From contig NZ_JRJU01000001.1 in assembly GCF_000787375.1 (NCBI RefSeq), forward strand, positions 285,698-349,697: a stretch of DNA of 64,000 nt. Reading direction: 5' to 3'. Below, piece after piece: positions 46,476 to 54,871 of this stretch. The notes beneath the pieces were generated by a model. That model worked only from the letters and a program-made list of their open reading frames with translations. It did no database searches and was not told the origin of the DNA. A program made the translations under genes and the position numbers. Numbering within the stretch: the stretch's first letter is position 1; every line of letters begins with the position of its first letter. The stretch is from Halalkalibacter okhensis. Its GTDB lineage: Bacteria; Bacillota; Bacilli; Bacillales; Bacillaceae_D.

Positions 46476-46515
46476 ATGAGTGCTTGACTGACTTGCAAGT
46501 CAGTCAAGCACTCAT
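46476..46515. promoter_or_regulatory. Perfect 40-bp palindrome between ecsA and hit
   Basis: A perfect palindrome with no spacer: the left half ATGAGTGCTTGACTGACTTG is followed directly by its exact reverse complement. The core TTGACTGAC...GTCAGTCAA resembles TetR-family operators. It covers the likely -35 region of hit (TTGCAA at 46493-46498, TATAGT 18 bp downstream). No TetR gene is in the window. Alternatively it could be a cruciform or a divergent terminator, but it lies upstream of both genes. Confidence 0.75.
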
Positions 46516-46551
46516 GTATAGTGAGATTAGACAAATTATGGGAAGGGTGAT

Positions 46552-46989
46552 TTGATGACGACTGATTCTAATTGTATCTTTTGTAAAATTGTGCAAGGAG
46601 AAATCCCTGCATTCAAAGTTTATGAAGACGAGCATGTACTAGCTTTTATAGATATTAGCCAAGTAACAAAAGGGCATACGTTAGTGATTCCAAAAGCTCA
46701 TCACCAAGATCTTTTTGATTTACCTGAAGAGAGTTCAAAACACATTTTTGCAGTTGTTCCTAAAATCGCTAGAGCCATTAAACAAACGTATCAAGCAGAA
46801 GGCTTGAACATCGTTAATAACAATGGTGAACTTGCTGGACAAACAGTCTTTCATTACCATGTACACTTAATTCCACGTTATGGAAAAGGTGACGGATTCG
46901 GTGCGGTATGGAAAGATCATAGTGCTGAATACAAACCTGAAGATCTACAGCAAATAGCGAAAGAAATAACCGTTTTTATGAAGAAATAA
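46552..46989 (+). CDS. hit: HIT-family nucleotide-binding protein
   Basis: Histidine-triad hydrolase acting on nucleoside phosphoramidates/dinucleotides. 145 residues with CIFCKIVQGEIPAFKVYED (zinc-site Cys pair, residues 8-11), DISQVTKGHTLVIPKAHHQ and the triad QTVFHYHVHLIPRY (near 103). GTG 46552 or ATG 46555 start after GGAAGGGTG. The position next to ecsA is conserved with B. subtilis. Confidence 0.96.
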   Translation: MMTTDSNCIFCKIVQGEIPAFKVYEDEHVLAFIDISQVTKGHTLVIPKAHHQDLFDLPEESSKHIFAVVPKIARAIKQTYQAEGLNIVNNNGELAGQTVFHYHVHLIPRYGKGDGFGAVWKDHSAEYKPEDLQQIAKEITVFMKK

Positions 46990-47270
46990 GTAAGAGAATC
47001 GTGGGCACTGAAATAGACCATTGAAAAAGGTCACATTCGCACCTATTTCAGCGGCCTTGAAATATCAGCTTCTATGTATGATTGGTTCAAAACATTAAGA
47101 AGCTGATTCAGATAAGGCTAATCAGAGACTCTGATTAGCCTTATCTGAATCATTTTTTAAAGGAACTTTCAGAAAACACTAAAAAAACCGTTCATTATCT
47201 GCTTAGTTATGGTACGATAATGACAATCTATGTTATTAACGTGGTGAAGAGATAAAGGAGTGGAGAGAAC
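46990..47270. terminator. hit-serC gap with 47-bp perfect inverted repeat terminator
   Basis: The gap holds a degenerate GAAAAAGGT-type hairpin (47018-47053). It also holds a very strong terminator: 23-bp perfect arms (47105-47127 and 47129-47151) separated by one base, followed by ATTTTTTAA. No gene is seen. In B. subtilis trpP and other genes lie in this neighbourhood; none is present here. Confidence 0.8.
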
Positions 47271-48362
47271 ATGACAGCAGTATATAACTTTAATGCTGGA
47301 CCATCTGCGTTACCAAAAGAAGTATTACAAAGAGCACAAGCTGAGTTAACCAATTTTAATGGAACTGGAATGTCAGTTATGGAACTTAGCCATCGTAGCA
47401 AAGATTACGAAGCCGTTCATCAAAATGCAATTGATCTGTTAAAAGAGCTTTACAACATTCCTGATCAATACAAAGTTCTTTTCTTACAAGGTGGTGCTAG
47501 TCTACAGTTTTCCATGATTCCTCTTCAATTTTTAAAAGAAGGAACAATCGGAAATTATATTTTAACGGGATCTTGGTCTGAGAAAGCGTTAAAAGAGGCA
47601 AAAATAATTGGAAATACAGCCATTGCAGCATCAACGAAAGACCAAAACTATCAATCCATTCCGACTGCAAACGATTTCCAATTTAATAAAAACGATGCCT
47701 ATGTTCACTTAACATCAAACAACACGATTTTCGGAACACAGTGGCAGGATTTTCCTACTATTGATCATGCTCCGCTTATCGCAGATATGTCTAGTGATAT
47801 TCTTTCACGAGCAGTTGATATCGAAAAGTTTGGACTTATTTATGCCGGTGCCCAAAAGAACCTAGGTCCTTCTGGTGTGACCGTTGCTATTATTCGAGAC
47901 GATCTTCTTGAAGCAAATGTTGATCAAGTCCCAACTGTTTTGCGTTACAAAACGCATGCCGATAGTAACTCTCTTTACCACACACCTCCAACATTTGCCA
48001 TTTACATGCTAAATCAAGTACTTACTTGGGTGAAGGAACAAGGTGGTGTAAGTGAAATTGAAAAGCGGAATAAAGAAAAGGCTAAATTAATATACGACGC
48101 TATCGATGAAAGCAATGGCTTCTATAGAGGGCACGCTGAAAAGGATGCACGCTCATTAATGAATATTACTTTTAATCTTCCTACTGAGGACGATAACAAG
48201 AAGTTTCTTGCAAAAGCAAAAGAACTTGGATTTGTTGGACTAAATGGTCACCGCTCCGTTGGTGGCTGCCGTGCTTCCACCTACAATGCGGTTCCACTTG
48301 AAGCTTGTGTAGCCCTTCGAGAGTATATGGATTCGTATCGAACAGGTCATGTACGTGGTTAG
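47271..48362 (+). CDS. serC: Phosphoserine aminotransferase
   Basis: PLP enzyme of serine (and pyridoxine) synthesis converting 3-phosphohydroxypyruvate to phosphoserine. 363 residues with NFNAGPSALPKEVL at the N-terminus, ELSHRSKDYEAVH (near 39), the PLP lysine in IYAGAQKNLGPSGV (near 197), and the C-terminal GHRSVGGCRASTYNAVP. ATG 47271 after AAGGAGTGGAG. A GTGGTTAGG/CCTAACCAC hairpin overlaps its stop (48355-48379). Confidence 0.98.
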   Translation: MTAVYNFNAGPSALPKEVLQRAQAELTNFNGTGMSVMELSHRSKDYEAVHQNAIDLLKELYNIPDQYKVLFLQGGASLQFSMIPLQFLKEGTIGNYILTGSWSEKALKEAKIIGNTAIAASTKDQNYQSIPTANDFQFNKNDAYVHLTSNNTIFGTQWQDFPTIDHAPLIADMSSDILSRAVDIEKFGLIYAGAQKNLGPSGVTVAIIRDDLLEANVDQVPTVLRYKTHADSNSLYHTPPTFAIYMLNQVLTWVKEQGGVSEIEKRNKEKAKLIYDAIDESNGFYRGHAEKDARSLMNITFNLPTEDDNKKFLAKAKELGFVGLNGHRSVGGCRASTYNAVPLEACVALREYMDSYRTGHVRG

Positions 48363-48379
48363 GATGATCCCCTAACCAC
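48355..48379 (+). terminator. Hairpin at serC stop
   Basis: 9-bp perfect stem GTGGTTAGG / CCTAACCAC across the serC stop codon; no U tract, so termination would be weak unless it serves the opposing 62-residue gene. Confidence 0.5.
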
Positions 48380-48382
48380 CTG

Positions 48383-48571
48383 CTAAGACATGATGAGAAA
48401 AGTAGCAGAAACACCACTAATGATCAATAGTACCAACATCACAAGAAGAGAACTTCTGAATTGAGACTTTTCATAGCTTCCTGCATTGCCAATTAGACGC
48501 AATGTCACATAAATAAGCCCGTACAATGAGAGCAAACAAACTGATACCATTAATAAAATAAGTGCTTCCAT
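48383..48571 (-). CDS. Small two-helix membrane protein, unknown
   Basis: 62 residues: hydrophobic helix 3-25, a short charged loop (GNAGSYEKSQFRSS), then helix 40-59. Strong GGAGGGGGG ribosome site before the ATG at 48571. Not recognised. It lies between serC and yhaH on the opposite strand, with no partner gene. Confidence 0.6.
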   Translation of the reverse strand: MEALILLMVSVCLLSLYGLIYVTLRLIGNAGSYEKSQFRSSLLVMLVLLIISGVSATFLIMS

Positions 48572-48650
48572 CTTCCCCCCTCCTTATCCTTGATCTATAT
48601 GCAAATAAGAGGGACTTAAGAACAAGTTAAAGAAAGGTGTGGTACGAATT

Positions 48651-49001
48651 ATGGATTCGAAATCGTTTTTTTCAGGTTTATTTGTTGGTTCCACTATAGT
48701 TGGCGCTATAACCCTTTTAACAACACCAACATCAGGAAAAGACATACGCAAAAACTGTAAAGGAAGTGCGATAAAAGTCCAAAATGGCTTTGAGCAACTA
48801 ATGAAAGATAGCAAGAATGCATCTATTCAACTTAAGACGACAGCAAAAATTGGCAAAGAAACGTTTGAAACCGTCGGAAACGAAATGAAAGACTCTCTCA
48901 ATGATTGGAAAAAGGATGTAGAACCTACATTAAATCAATTAAAAAGTGATATTGAAGCTCTTCAAAAAAATGTGGAACAATCTAGAAACGCAATCGACTA
49001 G
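48651..49001 (+). CDS. yhaH: YtxH-domain protein, YhaH-like
   Basis: Protein of 116 residues with an N-terminal glycine-rich membrane segment followed by the YtxH signature (GLFVGSTIVGAITLLTTPTSGKDIRK) and a long amphipathic, coiled-coil-like tail. The position between serC and hpr matches B. subtilis yhaH. ATG 48651 is preferred over GTG 48639, which abuts the AGAAAGG ribosome site. Likely general-stress/envelope protein; exact role unknown. Confidence 0.8.
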   Translation: MDSKSFFSGLFVGSTIVGAITLLTTPTSGKDIRKNCKGSAIKVQNGFEQLMKDSKNASIQLKTTAKIGKETFETVGNEMKDSLNDWKKDVEPTLNQLKSDIEALQKNVEQSRNAID

Positions 49002-49078
49002 ATTGTTCTACACTTTGAAGCAGGAATACAATGATAATTTTCTAAAAGTTTTTAATTCACTAATTTTAATCTTTCTTT

Positions 49079-49099
49079 TTATGACAATCCTTGTCATAA
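49079..49099 (+). promoter_or_regulatory. Inverted repeat upstream of hpr
   Basis: TTATGACAA-tcc-TTGTCATAA, 9-bp arms with a 3-bp spacer, overlapping a CATAAT -10-like hexamer about 75 bp before hpr. It does not resemble the AT-rich ATANTAT Hpr sites I recall. Operator for an unidentified regulator, or autoregulatory site. Confidence 0.45.
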
Positions 49100-49178
49100 T
49101 GTAAAGAAGAAAAAATATCGGACAATAATTTTTTTGGAGATTCATTCATTTACTAACGTCATACCTAGGGGGAGAAAG

Positions 49179-49772
49179 ATGGATCAACAATTACCTAGCT
49201 CCTTAAAACAATCAGTCATCTTTAGTCATAAGGTAGCGCAATTAAGCAAAGCATTATGGAAATCTGTAGAAAAGGATTGGCAAGCATGGATTAAGCCGTT
49301 TGATCTTAATATTAATGAGCATCACATTCTTTGGATTGCTTATCATTTAGATGGTGCTTCCATTTCAGATGTTGCAAAGTTTGGGGTTATGCATGTATCC
49401 ACCGCCTTTAACTTTTCAAAGAAATTAGAAGAAAGAGGTCTGTTACATTTTTCTAAAAAGGAAAATGATAAACGAAATACGTATGTCTGTTTAACCAATG
49501 CGGGACATGATCTATTTCTTCAAACGCTTGAAACATACAAACCAGATACGTATGGTGTGTTTGAAGGAGCATTGCCCATCAGAGACTTGTACGGGAAATT
49601 CCCCGAATTATCTGAAATAACAAGTATTTTGCGACATATATATGGACCTGACTTTATTGATATATTTGAACAATCTTTATCCAAATTTGATGAAGACTTT
49701 AAAGAAGTCAATGGTCGACTTACCAAATTAGAATCAGACGAAAAGTCAAACTATTCAAGTGAAGGAGCCTAG
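49179..49772 (+). CDS. hpr: Transition-state regulator Hpr (ScoC)
   Basis: MarR-type repressor of extracellular proteases, oligopeptide transport and sporulation genes in B. subtilis. 197 residues: the winged HTH shows [48 protein letters not shown] (about residues 42-90, in pieces), then wing [14 protein letters not shown] and a C-terminal dimerisation helix region. Start ATG 49179 (MDQQLPSS) follows GGGGGAG; the frame opens 15 codons earlier without a ribosome site. Position after yhaH agrees with B. subtilis. Confidence 0.93.
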   Translation: MDQQLPSSLKQSVIFSHKVAQLSKALWKSVEKDWQAWIKPFDLNINEHHILWIAYHLDGASISDVAKFGVMHVSTAFNFSKKLEERGLLHFSKKENDKRNTYVCLTNAGHDLFLQTLETYKPDTYGVFEGALPIRDLYGKFPELSEITSILRHIYGPDFIDIFEQSLSKFDEDFKEVNGRLTKLESDEKSNYSSEGA

Positions 49773-49969
49773 TTTACACTAGACTCTTTTTTTTGTGTAA
49801 TGATAAATGTAATTTCTAAAATTGCTTTTTTAAAAGGTATGTTTTTTCCAACCCTATTTGCTATATAAAAATTGTTATTGTCGAAATCATTTTATTTTTG
49901 TCGATTCTATTGCTTTCTATTAAAAATGGGAGTAAATTATTCAGTGGATTGAGGAGGTGCAGCACTTCA

Positions 49970-50512
49970 ATGAACTGCTGGAAAACTATACGTATAAGCC
50001 GTGATTACGGTACGTTGCGCCTAATGATGTACTCTGGATGCACGATGCTTTTTACTTTTTTATTTTCTTATTTAATTGTTAGTAGCCTAATACCGACTAC
50101 ACAGTCGCCTAATGTCAGTTTGCCATTTTTTATAATGAGTATTTTAGCCATATTAATTGCTCATAAAATTTTACATCTTTTACCTATATGGCTTTGTGGA
50201 AAGAAAGGAATGTTGAAAACAAATTGGTTAGCTCCAATTCCGGTTCTTTCCGTTCACATTTCACAACCGTTAGGCCGAAACCTTTATTTGACGGCTTTAT
50301 TAACACCTATATTTACGATCACAGCAATAGGAGCCGTTGCTTCAGCCATGTTTCCGATGTACATTGCCTATATTTCAATATTAAGCTCGATTCATTTCGG
50401 TTTGGCTTTTTATGACATTCTATATGCTTCTTATTTAATTAAAGCTCCAAAGGATAGTTATATTAAAAACCACGAAGAAGGGTTTCATATTCTCATTAAA
50501 CAAGCCGTATAA
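49970..50512 (+). CDS. DUF3267-family membrane protein
   Basis: 180-residue membrane protein with about four hydrophobic segments. The family is a putative zincin peptidase group with a His-Glu-x-x-His motif; here the site reads AHKILHLLPIW, so the catalytic Glu is replaced by Lys. A second family region with a polar residue follows (LYLTALLTPIFTITAIGA). ATG 49970 lies 12 nt after GAGGAGG; an upstream in-frame start at 49898 has no ribosome site. Probably a non-catalytic homologue. Adjacent to hpr. Confidence 0.7.
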   Translation: MNCWKTIRISRDYGTLRLMMYSGCTMLFTFLFSYLIVSSLIPTTQSPNVSLPFFIMSILAILIAHKILHLLPIWLCGKKGMLKTNWLAPIPVLSVHISQPLGRNLYLTALLTPIFTITAIGAVASAMFPMYIAYISILSSIHFGLAFYDILYASYLIKAPKDSYIKNHEEGFHILIKQAV

Positions 50513-50575
50513 AGAGACTGTCTTTTAATGTACGGAAACAAAGTGGCAGATGCAACAGCTTCGCACATTGCTTCG

Positions 50576-50609
50576 GGGTGTCGTCAAAACAAATATTTTG
50601 ACGACACCC
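50576..50609 (+). terminator. Terminator after DUF3267 gene
   Basis: GGGTGTCGTCAAAA / TTTTGACGACACCC, 14-bp perfect stem with a 6-nt loop and TTTTTTATTT tail. The rest of the 50513-50781 gap shows no supportable gene. Confidence 0.93.
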
Positions 50610-50781
50610 TTTTTTATTTAAAACTGTTTCGTAAATATTGTTGCTCTCGTAGTGAAATGGTGTAGAATTTTCACACATGAAAGAGAAATTCCCAGAGAAA
50701 ACAAAGTCTAATGACGTTGCAGGTGAATTGGAGTATTGCCAACAAGTGGTCTCTGGTAACAACAAAGTATAAGAAAAAGCC

Positions 50782-51372
50782 TTATTTAAAAATCATTTCT
50801 AGCTCAATTTTGTCTTGTTCGAGATCGAACGTTTGAAAACGAAACATCATTGATTCATTTTCATCAATTGGTATTTCCGTTATTTTTACTTCAACTAATT
50901 TTTCGCTCGGGTACGTAACAATCCATTCGGCTAATTCAAGATAATTTGTTAACAATTGCAAGACTTGGTCGACCGGTAAATGAAGGATCCCAATCGAAAA
51001 AGTTCTCACTTCAAGTAGTAGGTCGCCATTTGGTGTAACAGTTGGGTAAAAATTAATGGTCACAGGTACTTCCTGACCCAGAATTCGAAATGCGGACCTG
51101 AATTGCACACTATCTTCCAATAATTCAACGACATATTGAATATCGCCTGGATTTTCTGCTATCTTCAAAGCAATGAGGGAATTCAATTTTGCTTTGTTTG
51201 TATGAATATGAAATGTAGCCTCTTCTGCTGTTGGTTGTTGTGGGACAAAGTGTTGTTCTTCAACCTCCGGAAAGTAGTGTTGAACTAGCATAAAGGCAAC
51301 AATTATCGTAATTAGGACAAAGCTGAGTAATGATAGAAAGGCTATTTTCCATGCTTGTTCACTTTTTTTCAT
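50782..51372 (-). CDS. YpmS-family protein
   Basis: DUF2140/YpmS-like protein, 196 residues: one N-terminal membrane helix (about 12-32) and an extracytoplasmic domain with ATFHIHTNKAKLNSLI (near 53), PVTINFYPTVTPNGDLLLEV and TYPSEKLVEVKITEIPIDENESMMFRF. Function unknown. Start ATG 51372 is chosen because the AAAGGTG ribosome site is too close to the GTG at 51384. Confidence 0.8.
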   Translation of the reverse strand: MKKSEQAWKIAFLSLLSFVLITIIVAFMLVQHYFPEVEEQHFVPQQPTAEEATFHIHTNKAKLNSLIALKIAENPGDIQYVVELLEDSVQFRSAFRILGQEVPVTINFYPTVTPNGDLLLEVRTFSIGILHLPVDQVLQLLTNYLELAEWIVTYPSEKLVEVKITEIPIDENESMMFRFQTFDLEQDKIELEMIFK

Positions 51373-51541
51373 CCATTGATCCACACCTTTCTTTTCTTCC
51401 TTACATTTATATGCCCTATTTAAAAATATAACAAACTAGTATATTTTTAAACTGCTTTCTAAATAAATTAAGCATTCTCCTATCTTTTTTAGCCGATTTT
51501 TGATAAAGTTTATATATCATTGCTCGTCAGGAGGCACGTAC

Positions 51542-51721
51542 ATGCTCTTCTTTAGTATACTATTTGCACTATTTATTTTATTTGTTATTAATTCAATGAC
51601 GGATGCTTTATGTTTGAAGCGTGAAATTCCATCCGAAAAGCAACCTAAATTATTTCGAACGATTAACATCCTTATGACAATTTTATTGACTTCCACATAT
51701 GTAAAGATTTTATTTACTTAA
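51542..51721 (+). CDS. Small membrane protein, unknown
   Basis: 59 residues, with hydrophobic helix 2-18 (FFSILFALFILFVINS) and a second near the C-terminus (INILMTILLTSTYVKILF) around a short charged loop. ATG 51542 follows CAGGAGG with 7-nt spacing. Not recognised. Followed directly by a terminator hairpin. Confidence 0.6.
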   Translation: MLFFSILFALFILFVINSMTDALCLKREIPSEKQPKLFRTINILMTILLTSTYVKILFT

Positions 51722-51759
51722 GAAGAGTGAGAGACTTACCAAGTCCCTCACTCTTCTTT
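51721..51759. terminator. Terminator after the 59-residue membrane protein
   Basis: AAGAAGAGTGAG (51721-51732) and CTCACTCTTCTT (51748-51759) pair; the inside also folds (GACTT/AAGTC). Followed by TTCC. Serves both this gene and the yjcZ-type gene coming from the right. Confidence 0.85.
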
Positions 51760-51780
51760 TCCATTATCCGTTCTTTCTTA

Positions 51781-51867
51781 TTAGTACATCCAAGATGCGC
51801 CAATAATCACTAGTAAAATAAACAATACGACAAGTAGCGCAAAGCCACCGCTATAAGTGTGAGACAT
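51781..51867 (-). CDS. YjcZ-family sporulation protein (copy 1)
   Basis: 28 residues: MSHTYSGGFALLVVLFILL then VIIGASWMY. The pattern S-x-x-x-GGFAL(L/I)VVLFILLVI(I/V)G(A/S) is the YjcZ small sporulation protein family. Strong AAGGAGGGAT ribosome site. Mother-cell or forespore role is not established. Confidence 0.88.
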   Translation of the reverse strand: MSHTYSGGFALLVVLFILLVIIGASWMY

Positions 51868-51931
51868 AATAATAATCCCTCCTTAACCTGAAAACTTTAC
51901 AAGTCGCCCGTAAGAGATGTCGTTTTTGGTA

Positions 51932-52015
51932 TTATAACCAAGCTGCACCTACAATAACTAATAAGATGAACAACACAACGATCAACGCAAATCCTCCTTG
52001 GTATGCGTGAGACAT
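51932..52015 (-). CDS. YjcZ-family sporulation protein (copy 2)
   Basis: 27 residues: MSHAYQGGFALIVVLFILLV then IVGAAWL. Close paralogue of the neighbouring copy, with its own GAGGAGGTG ribosome site. The tandem pair and a third copy at 54872 suggest local amplification. Confidence 0.88.
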   Translation of the reverse strand: MSHAYQGGFALIVVLFILLVIVGAAWL

Positions 52016-52211
52016 AATAACACCTCCTCATTGCTTTGTTACGTTATCCTATGCGAAAAGTTCTTTTCCGTACTAGGCTCATGCCCTAGTTAGGTAAATT
52101 CCTTAGTCAGCTTCTTGAAAACATTTCTCTAACTGCCCATTGTATGGTATAGTAAGGTCTATAAAATAGACAAGAATTGACCTAGCATGATGCTCAAGGA
52201 GTGAGAGAACA

Positions 52212-53126
52212 GTGAAAAAACGATTAATAACTGCTATTGGGGTAGCTTGTATGATTACTTTAGCTGCTTGTAACAACGAGGACACAGCTGCTGATGATAC
52301 AGCCGTTGCCATTGTAGATGGGACAGAGATTACGGAAGCTGAGTTTGTAGATGAATTAAAAACAAAACATGGCGATGCCATCCTTCAAGAAATGATCCGA
52401 GACCATGTTCTTGACCAAGCTATTGAAACAGTTGAAATTCCTGAAGAAGAAATTGAAGAGGAATTAGACATGTTACGAAATGAATTTCGTACTGCTTATA
52501 ATATTGAAGATGATGAAGGGATTTTAGATGCTCTTCAAAACCAATTTAACCTAGAGGTTGAGTCTCTAGATGATTTTGTTACTGAATACCTTCTTCCACC
52601 ATTAGTATTACAAAAGTTAGCTACTGAAGGTATTGAAATTACAGAGGAAGACATCAGATCCTACTATGAAGAAAATGAAGAACAATTCTCTGAACAAGTT
52701 CGCGCGAGCCACATTTTAGTTGAAGATGAAGAAACAGCGAATGATTTGATTGAGCGCATCGAAGCTGGAGAAGACTTTGCTGATCTTGCTAGAGAATACT
52801 CTACGGATCCAGGATCAGGTGCCCGTGGCGGTGACCTTGATTTCTTTGGACGAGGCCAAATGGTTGAACCATTTGAAGACGCGGCTTTCTCATTAGAAAT
52901 TGGAGAAATGAGTGAGCCTGTTGAATCTGACTTTGGTTTCCACATTATTAAAGTGACAGACCAAAGAGACGAGTTTGAAGACTTCATAGAAGAAATTGAA
53001 CAAGTTTTAATTCAGCAACAGTCCAAGTCCCAAGATGAAGTGATGGCTGAATTAATTGAAAATGCTAATGTTGATATTAAAGATCCTCGTTTTTCTAACT
53101 TGTTTGGAACTGAGCCAGCTGAATAG
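52212..53126 (+). CDS. prsA: Foldase lipoprotein PrsA
   Basis: Extracytoplasmic peptidyl-prolyl isomerase lipoprotein needed for folding secreted proteins and PBPs. Lipobox LAAC (Cys about residue 20); an acidic N-terminal chaperone domain ([19 protein letters not shown]); parvulin domain (about 150-245: [36 protein letters not shown] in pieces, FGFHIIKV); then a C-terminal helix. The protein is strikingly acidic (many Glu/Asp), fitting an alkaline or saline exterior. GTG 52212 after AAGGAG. Confidence 0.96.
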   Translation: MKKRLITAIGVACMITLAACNNEDTAADDTAVAIVDGTEITEAEFVDELKTKHGDAILQEMIRDHVLDQAIETVEIPEEEIEEELDMLRNEFRTAYNIEDDEGILDALQNQFNLEVESLDDFVTEYLLPPLVLQKLATEGIEITEEDIRSYYEENEEQFSEQVRASHILVEDEETANDLIERIEAGEDFADLAREYSTDPGSGARGGDLDFFGRGQMVEPFEDAAFSLEIGEMSEPVESDFGFHIIKVTDQRDEFEDFIEEIEQVLIQQQSKSQDEVMAELIENANVDIKDPRFSNLFGTEPAE

Positions 53127-53147
53127 ATACTAAATATACATCTGTAT

Positions 53148-53187
53148 GAAACAAACGACGCAATGGTCTCCGTTGCGTCGTTTGTTT
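53148..53187 (+). terminator. prsA terminator
   Basis: 16-bp perfect stem GAAACAAACGACGCAA / TTGCGTCGTTTGTTTC, 8-nt loop, 22 bp past the stop. Confidence 0.85.
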
Positions 53188-53290
53188 CTATTTCATGGAC
53201 CACTCCCTTTCCCCCTATTTGAATTTGTTTTTATATCAAGATGCACGGCATTATATATGCATCTCAATTTATCATTCAATTAATTCCCTC

Positions 53291-53321
53291 TTGAAAGTGA
53301 CGTAACGTCATTTTGTATAAT
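53291..53321 (+). promoter_or_regulatory. MerR-type promoter with 19-bp spacer and operator
   Basis: TTGAAA (53291-53296) and TATAAT (53316-53321) are separated by 19 bp, too long for direct use by sigma-A. They enclose the palindrome TGACGTAACGTCA (53298-53310). This is the layout of MerR-activated promoters, where the regulator untwists the spacer. The next gene encodes a MerR protein, so autoactivation is likely. Confidence 0.75.
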
Positions 53322-53358
53322 GTAAATGAATAACGTTACAACCATGGAGGTGTTTGAC

Positions 53359-54111
53359 ATGATTTCAATTAAAGATGTGGCTAAACAAACCGGCGTGACC
53401 GTACGTACTTTACGACATTATGATGAAATCGGCCTTTTAAAGCCCCTAGGGAAAACACAAGGGGGCCATAGACTATACGGGGAACTTGAAATTAAGAAAC
53501 TTCAACAAATTCAATTTCTAAAGACTTTACGATTCTCCTTGCAAGAAATAGATGAGATGTTATGTAACGGAACACATGATTGGTATAGCAGCCTACAAAA
53601 TCAGTTAATTTTTGTTTTAAAAGAAAAGGAAAAGCTAGAACACATGGAGCAGCTCCTTCGTGGCTTAATGAATGAGTTCACCATGAACGGGGAGACTGAT
53701 TTAGTTCCTGTACAGAAACTCATTCGCATGTATGAGGATCAGTCACACCAGCGAGAAGAATTTTTGAAGAAACGATTTAATCAAAGAGAACAAGAATTGC
53801 TTGACTTACTGCCAAATGTCAATAGAGGCGATCCAGATACAATGGAATGGATATCCTTACTAGCCCAAATAAAAAGGCACATGTCTAAAGGAATTGCTGC
53901 CATTGAAGTACAACGAATTATTAGGCGTATGCTTGAGAAGGAAAAGGAGTTATTTGAAGGAGAAGAAGCGTTCGCTAATGAAATTTGGAATATTAGAAAA
54001 TCACAAGAGGAGTCTACAAAAGCGGGATTTTATCCAATTGAGCCAGAGGTCATCGAATTTATCGAAGCAGCCACAAGCTACTATTTAAAAGAAAACCAAA
54101 CACAAAAATGA
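53359..54111 (+). CDS. MerR-family transcriptional regulator
   Basis: 250 residues. The N-terminal 70 form the MerR DNA-binding domain (ISIKDVAKQTGVTVRTLRHY, DEIGLLKPLGKTQGGHRLYGE, LRFSLQEIDEML), followed by a dimerisation coiled coil and a long C-terminal helical effector domain with an acidic Glu-rich stretch. No Cys metal site, so a drug or other organic ligand is more likely. ATG 53359 after GGAGGTG; the longer frame from 53326 would begin at the transcription start. It is followed, 14 bp later, by a membrane protein gene. Confidence 0.9.
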   Translation: MISIKDVAKQTGVTVRTLRHYDEIGLLKPLGKTQGGHRLYGELEIKKLQQIQFLKTLRFSLQEIDEMLCNGTHDWYSSLQNQLIFVLKEKEKLEHMEQLLRGLMNEFTMNGETDLVPVQKLIRMYEDQSHQREEFLKKRFNQREQELLDLLPNVNRGDPDTMEWISLLAQIKRHMSKGIAAIEVQRIIRRMLEKEKELFEGEEAFANEIWNIRKSQEESTKAGFYPIEPEVIEFIEAATSYYLKENQTQK

Positions 54112-54125
54112 TTGGAGGAGGTTAA

Positions 54126-54767
54126 ATGGATATCCTTATAGAATATCAATGGGAAATTTTCATAATAGCAGAAGTTCTCTCGGTTGTTTCTCTACTGCTA
54201 TTTGGTTTTTTTCGTTATTTTTTAGGAAAACAGAAGGGAAGTTTCCTTTTCATCATCGCTTTTATTGCTTTGTTAATCATGGAGGCTTTACTAGGATTAT
54301 TGGTTTATCAACAAACTGGTGAAATCTCTACCTTCCAAATAATTATCACCATCTTTGTCATTTATGCTTGTACATTTGGGGTATTCGATTTTCTTAGACT
54401 AGATCGATGGATGCGCCAGAAAATAGGAAAACTCCGAGGTGTCGAATTATTAACGAACAGGGACTATGCAATAATAGCTCAAAATAAAAATCCGAAATAC
54501 ATTGCTAGAAAATACCGTATCAGTGCTTTCATTCATTTTCTCGTTTTTATGACAGTTCAAGTTATATTTTGGAGCATCGGAACGTCTAGTTTTAGTGAAA
54601 TGGTGGAATATGCTACAAATTTTTCTTGGATTGAATCCGGAACTGCAAAACATTCACCATATGCGAACGAAACGATGTACTCCATTGGAATGGTGTGGGG
54701 AATCATTTTCATCATTGACTTTCTCTACTCCATGTCCTATACCGTTTTTCCGAGTTCTAAAACATAA
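54126..54767 (+). CDS. Membrane protein downstream of MerR gene, unknown
   Basis: 213 residues with five to six hydrophobic segments (about 9-30, 38-62, 68-92, 133-155, 190-208). It also has a basic cytosolic middle (RLDRWMRQKIGKLRGVELLT, near 97). The family is not one I can name. GGAGGAGG lies 6 nt before ATG 54126. The tight coupling to the MerR regulator suggests it is the regulated output, possibly a stress or efflux-related membrane protein. Confidence 0.7.
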   Translation: MDILIEYQWEIFIIAEVLSVVSLLLFGFFRYFLGKQKGSFLFIIAFIALLIMEALLGLLVYQQTGEISTFQIIITIFVIYACTFGVFDFLRLDRWMRQKIGKLRGVELLTNRDYAIIAQNKNPKYIARKYRISAFIHFLVFMTVQVIFWSIGTSSFSEMVEYATNFSWIESGTAKHSPYANETMYSIGMVWGIIFIIDFLYSMSYTVFPSSKT

Positions 54768-54871
54768 ATTTAAATTTTTTAGAATTCCGCTTTTGCCCAG
54801 AACAAAACATCCGCCTATGCATAGGCTAAAACTAGGGAACCCTAAATAACCACTAGAAAGGATGTTTCACC

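Noticed and set aside
50678..50773. 31-codon plus-strand ORF beginning MKEKFPEKTKSN
   Set aside because: Hydrophilic and small-protein-like, but there is no ribosome site before the ATG and I recognise no family; not enough support.
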